From positions 957 to 7,099 of the forward strand of contig DIYV01000145.1 of NCBI GenBank assembly GCA_002429165.1: a DNA stretch of 6,143 bases. Direction: 5' to 3'. This stretch comes from Gallionella sp. UBA6045 (lineage in GTDB: Bacteria > Pseudomonadota > Gammaproteobacteria > Burkholderiales > Gallionellaceae). This document shows, in pieces, positions 1-6,143 of this stretch. The position numbers and the translations under genes were made by a program. The notes under the pieces are model-generated. The model saw only the letters and a program-made list of their open reading frames with translations, was not told the DNA's origin and did not search any database. Position 1 is the stretch's first letter; every line of letters begins with the position of its first letter.

Positions 1-1106
<1,106 letters not shown>

Positions 1107-1397
1107 TTAGGCTTCGATCACGCCGATGATGTCGTCTTCACGCATCTGCAGCAGTTCGACACCATCCATCTTGAAGGCTTGGCCGGAATATTTGCCGAAC
1201 AGTATGCGGTCGCCGACCTTGACGCTCATGGCCTGCAATTTGCCGTCATCGCCAACTTTGCCTTTGCCTACAGCTACGATTTCGCCTTGATCCGGCTTTT
1301 CAGTTGCGGCATCAGGAATCACGATTCCAGAGGCGGTCTTGCGTTCTTCTTCCATGCGTTTAACGATCACGCGATCGTTCAAAGGACGAATTTTCAT
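1107..1397 (-). CDS. groES: 10-kDa co-chaperonin GroES
   Basis: Heptameric lid of the GroEL cage, cytoplasmic. The 96-residue product is of normal family length and opens with [14 protein letters not shown], the classic GroES signature. It then has the mobile-loop region [14 protein letters not shown] (about residues 18-31), whose IVI hydrophobic tripeptide binds GroEL, followed by GEIVAVGKG and [14 protein letters not shown]. The end is [11 protein letters not shown], as in other proteobacterial GroES. The ATG at 1395-1397 has AGGAGA (1405-1410) 7 nt upstream, a strong ribosome binding site. It is the first gene of groESL, with groEL 27 bp downstream. Control comes from the sigma32 promoter and CIRCE element just upstream. 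Nothing unusual in the protein. Confidence 0.98.
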   Translation of the reverse strand: MKIRPLNDRVIVKRMEEERKTASGIVIPDAATEKPDQGEIVAVGKGKVGDDGKLQAMSVKVGDRILFGKYSGQAFKMDGVELLQMREDDIIGVIEA

Positions 1398-1444
1398 ACT
1401 GATGTCTCCTAAAACAAGGGGTTAAAAAATTGCGGAGGCGGAGT

Positions 1445-1471
1445 TTAGCACTCTCCACCCTCGAGTGCCAA
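1445..1471 (-). promoter_or_regulatory. CIRCE operator (HrcA binding site) of groESL
   Basis: Plus-strand reading is TTAGCACTC, nine spacer bases, GAGTGCCAA. This matches the CIRCE consensus TTAGCACTC-N9-GAGTGCTAA at 17 of 18 arm positions; the only change is C for T in the second arm. It lies immediately after the -10 box of the sigma32-type promoter, so the expected transcription start falls inside it. By family knowledge HrcA bound here blocks transcription until heat or unfolded protein titrates GroEL away. hrcA itself is not in the window. Confidence 0.95.
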
Positions 1472-1500
1472 TAGTAGGGGCGGCCCCGCCCGATTTCAAG
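1471..1500 (-). promoter_or_regulatory. Sigma32 (heat-shock) promoter of groESL
   Basis: Reading the minus strand, CTTGAAA (1494-1500) is followed by 13 bases and CCCCTACTAT (1471-1480). The sigma32 consensus is CTTGAAA, an 11-16 base spacer, and CCCCATnT. The -35 is perfect and the -10 keeps the CCCC block. The predicted start is near 1464-1466, giving a groES leader of about 67 nt. The -35 box ends 14 bp from the stop codon of the upstream flavoprotein gene. The start position is inferred, not seen. Confidence 0.85.
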
Positions 1501-1511
1501 GGCAGGGCGGG
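1485..1511. repeat. GC-rich inverted repeat overlapping the groE -35 box
   Basis: CCCGCCC (1485-1491) and GGGCGGG (1505-1511) are a perfect 7-bp inverted repeat around 13 bases. The -35 box CTTGAAA (1494-1500) lies within the loop. On the plus strand it is followed by a T-rich stretch (1512-1522, with T5 at its end), which resembles an intrinsic terminator for plus-strand transcripts, yet no plus-strand gene ends here. On the minus strand no T tract follows, so it is not a standard terminator for the flavoprotein gene. The repeat is seen directly; its role is unknown. Confidence 0.5.
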
Positions 1512-1514
1512 TAT

Positions 1515-2765
1515 TTATTTTTGCGGGGGGAGGGCGATCTTGTTGTCGGTGCTGAACTGATAGTCTTTGAATATATGCTCGGTGGACAGGATTTGATAAG
1601 TGCCATCGGCATTGCGGTGCGTCGTATCCTTGAGGCGGTAGGTGTAATGTCCGCAGGTCCAGCAATCGTAGTTGCGCATGTGGGTGCACAAGCAAGTCTT
1701 GTCCTTGACGGAAATCTTCTTGGCATTTGGGTGCAACGCCACTTCGCGGTTGTAGGCATCGATGTAATCACAATGTCCGTTTGCGTCAAGGAGATAACCG
1801 AATGCTTCACAGTTTGGGCGTATGCCGGCACCGATCGCCGGACAACTCTTGATCATGCGCATCGGATAACCGGTCGGCGAGATCATGTTCACCTCGATAT
1901 CGTCCTCGTCGGCCTTGAAGTATTCCTGCTGGACCTTTTCCGGGATGCCGCATTCCCTGGCAACGGTGAAGCGGGTTGCCACCTGTACCGCAGCGCAACC
2001 ATTTTCCAGGAAATCGACCGCGTCGCTGCCGGTAAAGATCCCACCCGCCGCGATCACCGGGATATCCAATTGTTCTGCTTTTAAATGGGCAACGATTTCC
2101 GCCACGATGGTGTGCAGATCATACTGTGCCCAATCCATGCCGAAGCCCAGGTGTCCGCCAGCCAGCGGACCTTCCACCACGATGTAATCGGGCAGGCGAT
2201 TGAGTCTGGCTGTTTTGCGCATGAACAATTGCAAGGCGCGCAGCGAGGAAACGATGATGCCCAGCTTGGCATCGCGGAAACGGGGGTTGTCTTCCATCAA
2301 TGCGAACGATCCGAGATGCAGCCCCGCGCTCAGAGTGATGCCGTCGATTCCGGCATCCAGCGCGCCGCACAGCCGCACGCGCAGTGTTTCGCGCGGCGCG
2401 TTCATGGTCAATTTTTCCATGCAGTTGACGAAAATCATGCCATCGCCGCGCTTGGCTTCCATGGTCTTGCCGACATGCAGGCGGGTCGATTCGGCCACCT
2501 GCGCCAGGTCGAATTTCACGATCGCCTTGCTGGTCTCTTTGACGTTGAGTTTGTACTGCTTTTGTTTGTGGCTGACGAATTTGGTCTTGTCGAGACGATC
2601 CGTGACGGTCGGCAGCATTGCGTCGGAAATATGTCCGATCCCGCCCAGTCTGGCGGCTTCCCAGGCTAGTTCGCGGCTGGAAATATCCACGCCCATGCCG
2701 CCGATTATGATCGGCACCAGTTCACGCTTGCCAAAGTGCAAACGGAAATCATCAACTCGTTTCAT
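1515..2765 (-). CDS. Nitronate monooxygenase-like FMN protein with Cys-rich C-terminus
   Basis: Probable cytoplasmic FMN-dependent TIM-barrel oxidase of the nitronate monooxygenase/2-nitropropane dioxygenase family; the substrate is not predictable. Numbering is from the ATG at 2772-2774 (419 aa). The flavin-site N-terminal strand is VPIIIGGMGVD (20-30). EGPLAGGHLGFG (201-212) contains His208, which aligns with the catalytic His of AGGH in family members. PVIAAGGIFTG (239-249) and AAVQVATRF (261-269) are the usual FMN phosphate-binding strands. The protein is longer than the usual 320-350 aa. Its tail (about 300-419) is unusual, with Cys311, Cys322, Cys335 and a CxC-x7-CxxC cluster (361, 363, 371, 374). 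The start is placed at the fourth codon (ATG 2763-2765) because GGAGG directly abuts the first ATG but sits 9 nt before this one. It is co-directional with groES, 117 bp upstream of it, so some read-through is possible. The family call is firm; function is open. Confidence 0.88.
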   Translation of the reverse strand: MKRVDDFRLHFGKRELVPIIIGGMGVDISSRELAWEAARLGGIGHISDAMLPTVTDRLDKTKFVSHKQKQYKLNVKETSKAIVKFDLAQVAESTRLHVGKTMEAKRGDGMIFVNCMEKLTMNAPRETLRVRLCGALDAGIDGITLSAGLHLGSFALMEDNPRFRDAKLGIIVSSLRALQLFMRKTARLNRLPDYIVVEGPLAGGHLGFGMDWAQYDLHTIVAEIVAHLKAEQLDIPVIAAGGIFTGSDAVDFLENGCAAVQVATRFTVARECGIPEKVQQEYFKADEDDIEVNMISPTGYPMRMIKSCPAIGAGIRPNCEAFGYLLDANGHCDYIDAYNREVALHPNAKKISVKDKTCLCTHMRNYDCWTCGHYTYRLKDTTHRNADGTYQILSTEHIFKDYQFSTDNKIALPPQK

Positions 2766-2774
2766 TGCTGCCAT

Positions 2775-2779
2775 CCTCC
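2775..2779 (-). promoter_or_regulatory. Ribosome binding site deciding the flavoprotein start
   Basis: On the minus strand GGAGG ends exactly at the first in-frame ATG (2772-2774), leaving no spacer. It lies 9 nt before the second in-frame ATG (2763-2765). Normal spacing of 5-9 nt favours the second, giving a 416-residue protein that starts MKRVDD. Confidence 0.6.
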
Positions 2780-2815
2780 GACCGCCCCCGGTTAGTCAGC
2801 AAAGGGGCGTAATAT

Positions 2816-2844
2816 ATTCTGTGTTACAACATGTAAGTTGCCAA
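2816..2844 (-). promoter_or_regulatory. Possible sigma70 promoter of the flavoprotein gene
   Basis: On the minus strand TTGGCA (2839-2844) matches the -35 consensus in 5 of 6 positions. It is followed 17 bases later by CAGAAT (2816-2821), 4 of 6 for the -10. This would leave a leader of about 45 nt to the preferred start. It is a weak match in the only sizeable gap between the SDR and flavoprotein genes, and co-transcription from upstream is an equal alternative. Confidence 0.3.
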
Positions 2845-2872
2845 GGATGCCACAAACGCCGGGATACTGAAA

Positions 2873-2906
2873 GCAAAGCGCGCTCTGCGGTAAGGATATA
2901 AACCGC
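2873..2906 (-). terminator. Weak hairpins after the SDR gene, possible terminator
   Basis: Just past the SDR stop, the minus strand has GCGGT and ACCGC arms (2887-2906, 10-base loop). An overlapping near-palindrome follows, GCAGAGCGCGCTTTGC (2873-2888), which can form a 6-bp stem with one G-U pair and a CGCG loop. It is followed only by TTTC, a poor U tract. Termination here would be partial at best, and the hairpins may be incidental. Confidence 0.25.
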
Positions 2907-2911
2907 CAAAA

Positions 2912-3811
2912 CTACTTGCCCAGCAAGTCCCTCAATGCATCCGCGAGTTTTGCAAAGGCAACGCGATAACCCGCCGATTCAATCTTCTGCGGCAATACTT
3001 TCTGCCCTTCCAGCAACAGGCAGGCGCGTTCACCCATGACGAATTTCAGAAACCATGCCGGCACGATGAATGGAGCGGGGCGATGCAATACCTTCGCCAG
3101 CGTTGCGGTGAACTCCCGGTTGGTTGCCGGCTGTGGAGCGGTCATATTGTACGGCCCGCGGGCCTGTGCGTCGCGCAATAGACTGAGCACCATCGCCACA
3201 TAATCATCCATATGTATCCAGCTCATCCACTGCTTCCCGTCACCCAGGCGCGCGCCCAAACCCAGTTTGAACGGGAGCAGCATGCGTCCCAGCAGTCCGG
3301 CTTGACGGCTCAATACCAGGCCGGTGCGCAGCAGACACACGCGCACGCCCGAGGCTTCCGCGACGAGCGCGGCTGCTTCCCAGGCATTGCATAATCGGGC
3401 GGGGAAATCTGCACCGGGTCCTGCCGCCTCACCCAGCCCGGCATCGCCGCGATCTCCGTAATAGCCCACCGCTGAGCCGCTCAACAACACACCGGGTTTG
3501 TGCTGCGCGGTGGTGATGCGTTGCACCAGGTTTTCCGTCAAAGTAACCCGGCTATTCCAGAGAGCCTGTTTGCGCTGTTCGGTCCAGCGCGCATCGACTA
3601 TCGGCTCCCCGGCCAGGTTGATGACCGCATCGAAACTCCGGCCGGGCTGCCATTCGTCAAGACTGGCCAGCGCCCGCACACCTGCGCCGCATTTTGCCGG
3701 AACCGTATCCGGGTTGCGGCTCAGCACCGTCAATACATGCCCGTCCGCCAGCAGTGTCTTGCAGAGCTGTCTGCCGATCAAACCGGTGCCACCGGTGATG
3801 AGAATATGCAC
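2912..3811 (-). CDS. TIGR01777-family SDR epimerase/oxidoreductase (YfcH-like)
   Basis: Predicted cytoplasmic NAD(P)-binding Rossmann protein of the atypical/extended SDR superfamily. The family is widespread (E. coli YfcH, plant and cyanobacterial homologues) but its substrate is not established. The length of 299 aa is normal. It has TGGTGLIG (residues 6-13), the glycine-rich nucleotide-binding loop, and VINLAGEPI (63-71), typical of this family. SGSAVGYYGDRGD (111-123) holds the region of the active-site tyrosine, followed by LRTGLVLS (161-168) and SWIHMDDYV (197-205). The C-terminal piece (about 248-296, from PFIVPAWFLKFVMGE) fits the DUF1731 domain. The start codon is GTG (3809-3811), with AAGGA about 7 nt upstream supporting it. 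It is transcribed divergently from bioA and ends 146 bp before the flavoprotein start. The family assignment is strong; the reaction is unknown. Confidence 0.93.
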   Translation of the reverse strand: MHILITGGTGLIGRQLCKTLLADGHVLTVLSRNPDTVPAKCGAGVRALASLDEWQPGRSFDAVINLAGEPIVDARWTEQRKQALWNSRVTLTENLVQRITTAQHKPGVLLSGSAVGYYGDRGDAGLGEAAGPGADFPARLCNAWEAAALVAEASGVRVCLLRTGLVLSRQAGLLGRMLLPFKLGLGARLGDGKQWMSWIHMDDYVAMVLSLLRDAQARGPYNMTAPQPATNREFTATLAKVLHRPAPFIVPAWFLKFVMGERACLLLEGQKVLPQKIESAGYRVAFAKLADALRDLLGK

Positions 3812-3858
3812 TTTAGCTTCCTTCAGAAATTCAAGGTTGATTGCAGACTAGCCATACT

Positions 3859-3873
3859 TTGCGCTGCGCGCAA
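3859..3873. repeat. Perfect 15-bp palindrome in the divergent SDR-bioA region
   Basis: TTGCGC-TGC-GCGCAA has 6-bp perfect arms around three bases. It sits near the middle of the 89-bp gap between the SDR GTG and the bioA ATG, where a shared operator would be expected. It does not resemble the BirA box (TTGTAAACC / GGTTTACAA) or the BioR box. It could equally be a chance GC-rich palindrome. If bioA were to start at the TTG at 3841, it would be coding. Confidence 0.4.
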
Positions 3874-3900
3874 GCCGCAAAACCCGCTATGATTCCAGGC

Positions 3901-5268
3901 ATGACGAATCATCCACAAAGCAATACCGATCTTCTTGCCCGCAGCCTCTCGGTGGTGTGGCATCCCTGTTCGCAGATGAAGCACTACGAACGCTTTCCGC
4001 TGCTGCCGATTGCAGGCGGCAAAGGGGTCTGGCTGTATGACTACGACAAGAAACGCTATCTGGACGCGGTCAGTTCATGGTGGGTGAATCTGTTCGGGCA
4101 TAGCAATCCGCGCATCAATGCCGCGTTGCGCGATCAACTGGAAATATTGGAACACGTGATGCTGGCGGGATTCACACACGAGCCGGTGGTGCAGCTTTCG
4201 GAACGGTTGCGCGGACTGGCACCCGTTGGTCTTGGGCATTGCTTCTATGCCTCGGACGGGGCCTCGGCCACGGAAATCGCGCTCAAGATGAGCGCGCATT
4301 ATTGGCGCAACAGCGGCAAACCGGACAAGACGCAATTCATCAGCCTGGAAAACAGCTATCACGGCGAAACGCTGGGGGCGTTGTCGGTGACCGACGTCGC
4401 GCTGTTCCGCACTGCTTATGGCGCGCTGGTTCGGCAGCAGGCCACGGTACCCAGCCCGGACTGGCGCAAAGCCCAAGCAGGGGAAAGCGCCGAGTCTTAT
4501 GCATTAAGGTGTGCGGATGCGCTGGAGCAATATTTGCAGCAGCATCATGCGCAGCTGGCCGCTTTCATTATCGAACCGCTGGTACAGGGCGCGGCGGGCA
4601 TGGCGATGTATCACCCGGTCTATTTGCAGCGCGCGCGGCAGCTTTGCACACAATATGGGGTGCATTTGATTGCGGATGAGATTGCCGTCGGCATGGGGCG
4701 AACCGGCACGATGTTCGCCTGCGAGCAGGCGCCGGCGCAGAACGATTCGACCTCTTCCCGGGGGGGCAAGGGAATTACTCCGGACTTTTTGTGTCTGTCA
4801 AAGGGCATCACCGGCGGCTATCTGCCGCTGTCTGTGGTGATGACGCGCGACGAAATTTACCAGGCATTTTATGGCGACGAAATAACAAGCGGATTTTTGC
4901 ATTCACACTCCTATACCGGCAATCCGCTGGCCTGCCGGGCGGCGCTTGCCACGCTGGATATTTTTGACGGGGATGATGTGCTCGCCGCGAACCGCGGCAA
5001 GGCGGCGTACCTGAACGGGATATCAGCGCCTTTGCGCGAACACCGCGCGGTGCGCAACTGGCGCAATACCGGCATGATCTGGGCTTTCGAAGTGGAATCG
5101 CCACACAGCGACTTTGCCCGGCGCTGCTTCGCGCTTGCGCTGGAACATGAATTATTGCTGCGCCCCATCGGCAACACGATTTATTTCATGCCGCCGTATA
5201 TAATTGACGAGTCGGAGATGGATTGGCTGGTCGATCGTACCTTGCACATAGTCGACGAATTGAGTTAA
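3901..5268 (+). CDS. bioA: Adenosylmethionine-8-amino-7-oxononanoate aminotransferase (DAPA synthase)
   Basis: PLP-dependent class III aminotransferase of biotin synthesis. It moves the amino group of S-adenosylmethionine to 7-keto-8-aminopelargonate to give 7,8-diaminopelargonate, in the cytoplasm. From the ATG at 3901 it has 455 aa. It shows VWHPCSQMKHYE (19-30) and LDAVSSWWVNLFGH (54-67), both BioA hallmarks. YASDGASATEIALK (116-129) is the phosphate-binding segment and SYHGETLGA (152-160) stacks on PLP. IADEIAVGMGRTG (257-269) has the PLP Asp259, LSKGITGGYLPLS (299-311) has the Schiff-base Lys301, and HSYTGNPLACRAAL follows. The frame extends upstream to a TTG at 3841 and an ATG at 3889, but the 3901 start fits the family N-terminus; no candidate has a good ribosome binding site. 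Oddity: about 13 extra residues (278-290) before GITPDFLCLSKG. The next gene follows after 5 bp, suggesting coupling. No other bio genes are in view. Confidence 0.96.
   Translation: MTNHPQSNTDLLARSLSVVWHPCSQMKHYERFPLLPIAGGKGVWLYDYDKKRYLDAVSSWWVNLFGHSNPRINAALRDQLEILEHVMLAGFTHEPVVQLSERLRGLAPVGLGHCFYASDGASATEIALKMSAHYWRNSGKPDKTQFISLENSYHGETLGALSVTDVALFRTAYGALVRQQATVPSPDWRKAQAGESAESYALRCADALEQYLQQHHAQLAAFIIEPLVQGAAGMAMYHPVYLQRARQLCTQYGVHLIADEIAVGMGRTGTMFACEQAPAQNDSTSSRGGKGITPDFLCLSKGITGGYLPLSVVMTRDEIYQAFYGDEITSGFLHSHSYTGNPLACRAALATLDIFDGDDVLAANRGKAAYLNGISAPLREHRAVRNWRNTGMIWAFEVESPHSDFARRCFALALEHELLLRPIGNTIYFMPPYIIDESEMDWLVDRTLHIVDELS
4755..4774. repeat. Short inverted repeat with G7 tract inside bioA
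   Basis: TTCCC (4755-4759) and GGGAA (4770-4774) flank a 10-base loop that contains seven G in a row (4760-4766). The repeat lies in and just past the DNA coding for the extra residues 278-290 of BioA. It resembles pieces of palindromic GC-rich intergenic repeats, but the arms are short and the match to any known repeat family is untested. Confidence 0.4.
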
Positions 5269-5273
5269 TCACC

Positions 5274-6143
5274 ATGCGAATTTTTTTCTTCAAGCTGTCC
5301 CTGCTTTGCCTGATCACGACACGGGCGGTTGCATCCACCTTGCCGGAGCCGGTCAGCGAGGCACTCAAGCGCGCGCATATACCTCTGACCAGCGTCAGTA
5401 TCTTGGTGCAGGAGACTGGCGCACCCAGGCCTCTTGTCAGTCTGAATGTCGACCGGGCGATCAACCCGGCCTCCACGATGAAACTGCTCACCACGATTGC
5501 CGCGCTGGAGACGCTGGGCCCCGCGTATCGCTGGAAGACCGAAGCGTATCTCGACGGCAAACTGGAAAACGGCGTGCTGCAGGGTGATCTGGTGTTCAAG
5601 GGTTATGGCGACCCGAAACTGACCGTCGAGCAATTCTGGATGTGGCTGCACGAATTGCGCCAGCGCGGGCTGCGCGAGATACGCGGTGACATCGTGCTGG
5701 ACCACAGCTATTTTGAGGCGGTCAAGCAGAATCCGGCGGAATTCGACCATGATCCCAACCGTGCATACAACGTCGGCACCAACGCGCTGTTGCTCAACTT
5801 CAATGCGCTGCATCTGCATCTGATACCGAATGGTCACGCAACCACGGCTCTGCTGGAACCCGACCTGGACGGCTATACGGTGATCAATCGAATCACCACC
5901 TCAACGAGACTGCACTGCGGCGGCAAGGATGCCTACGAGGCGCATCTGGACGGACACAACATCGTGCTGGAAGGAAGCATCCCGGCCGGTTGCGGCGAGG
6001 CGGACGATTATTTCTCGCTGCTGCCGCAAAATGAATACTTCTTCGCGGTGTTCAGCGCATTGTGGAAGGAACTCGGCGGGACAGTTCGGGGCCAACTGCG
6101 CGAAGGAACTGCGCCTGCCGGGCAGGTTCCGTTCGCCCGGTAT
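5274..6143 (+). CDS. dacB: D-alanyl-D-alanine carboxypeptidase/endopeptidase, PBP4 type (partial)
   Basis: Periplasmic penicillin-binding protein of peptidase family S13, which trims D-Ala from peptidoglycan stem peptides and/or cuts cross-links. The frame is open from the ATG at 5274 to the window end: 290 codons of roughly 470-500 expected. The N-terminus (MRIFFFKLSLLCLITTRAVA) is a signal peptide with Arg2/Lys7, a hydrophobic core and an AVA-S cleavage site after residue 20. NPASTMKLLTT (64-74) carries the SxxK motif with nucleophile Ser67 and Lys70. LETLGPAYRWKTE and LQGDLVFKGYGDPKL (102-116) are typical of DacB. IRGDIVLDHSYF (136-147) opens the inserted domain region. The SxN and KTG motifs lie beyond the edge, so catalytic completeness cannot be judged. 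It starts 5 bp after the bioA stop with only a weak purine stretch before it, suggesting translation coupled to bioA. Confidence 0.93.
   Translation, partial: MRIFFFKLSLLCLITTRAVASTLPEPVSEALKRAHIPLTSVSILVQETGAPRPLVSLNVDRAINPASTMKLLTTIAALETLGPAYRWKTEAYLDGKLENGVLQGDLVFKGYGDPKLTVEQFWMWLHELRQRGLREIRGDIVLDHSYFEAVKQNPAEFDHDPNRAYNVGTNALLLNFNALHLHLIPNGHATTALLEPDLDGYTVINRITTSTRLHCGGKDAYEAHLDGHNIVLEGSIPAGCGEADDYFSLLPQNEYFFAVFSALWKELGGTVRGQLREGTAPAGQVPFARY

Noticed and set aside
1521..2669. Two back-to-back plus-strand open frames (1521-2084 and 2085-2669) opposite the flavoprotein gene
   Set aside because: They lie entirely opposite a gene with clear FMN-binding motifs. The translations show no family signature, and the back-to-back arrangement reflects one antisense frame interrupted by a stop.
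2828..2840. TTAC-AACAT-GTAA inverted repeat upstream of the flavoprotein gene (TTACAACATGTAA on the plus strand)
   Set aside because: Arms of only four bases are expected by chance in this length. It overlaps the weak promoter spacer, but nothing supports an operator.
2766..2911. Possible small gene or RNA in the 146-bp gap between the SDR and flavoprotein genes
   Set aside because: No open frame with a ribosome binding site, no tRNA-like or riboswitch-like structure was seen; only a weak promoter candidate and weak hairpins.
4075..4679. Overlapping open frames on both strands inside bioA (4075-4476 minus, 4239-4679 plus)
   Set aside because: bioA motifs run unbroken through the interval, so these are shadow frames.
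5265..5837. Minus-strand open frame of 190 codons opposite the DacB gene
   Set aside because: It overlaps a frame with a signal peptide and SxxK motif on the plus strand and shows no domain or start signal of its own.

Overview
The window looks like an ordinary chromosomal segment of a betaproteobacterium. I infer a member of the Nitrosomonadales/Gallionellales side of that class, from the GroEL and BioA sequence character and from a groE operon that carries both a sigma32-type promoter and a CIRCE operator. No mobile element, CRISPR array, tRNA or rRNA was recognised. Genes are tightly packed, and the longest stretch without a gene is about 146 bp.

Layout: the left 3.8 kb is read on the minus strand. 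In transcription order it holds a TIGR01777-type SDR/epimerase (2912-3811), a nitronate monooxygenase-like flavoprotein with a cysteine-rich C-terminus (1515-2765), then groES (1107-1397) and groEL (1-1079, cut by the window edge after 359 codons). The right part is read on the plus strand: bioA (3901-5268), then after 5 bp a D-alanyl-D-alanine carboxypeptidase of the PBP4/DacB type (5274-6143, cut by the window edge). The two arms diverge from an 89-bp region (3812-3900) that contains a perfect 15-bp palindrome.

Regulation is clearest for groESL. A good sigma32 promoter (CTTGAAA-N13-CCCCTACTAT, minus strand) is followed directly by a CIRCE inverted repeat, so the chaperonin should be induced by heat through sigma32 and repressed by HrcA. 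This control region sits in the 117 bp between the flavoprotein stop and the groES start. A GC-rich hairpin overlaps the -35 box.

Functionally the genes form no single pathway: protein folding (groESL), an uncharacterised flavin-dependent oxidation (NMO-like), an uncharacterised NAD(P)-dependent reductase/epimerase, biotin synthesis (bioA) and peptidoglycan maturation (dacB-like). I found no convincing new multi-gene system. The points most worth a second look are the Cys-rich tail of the NMO-like protein, a short in-frame insertion with an inverted repeat and a G7 tract in bioA, the palindrome in the divergent promoter region, and the compact groE control region.
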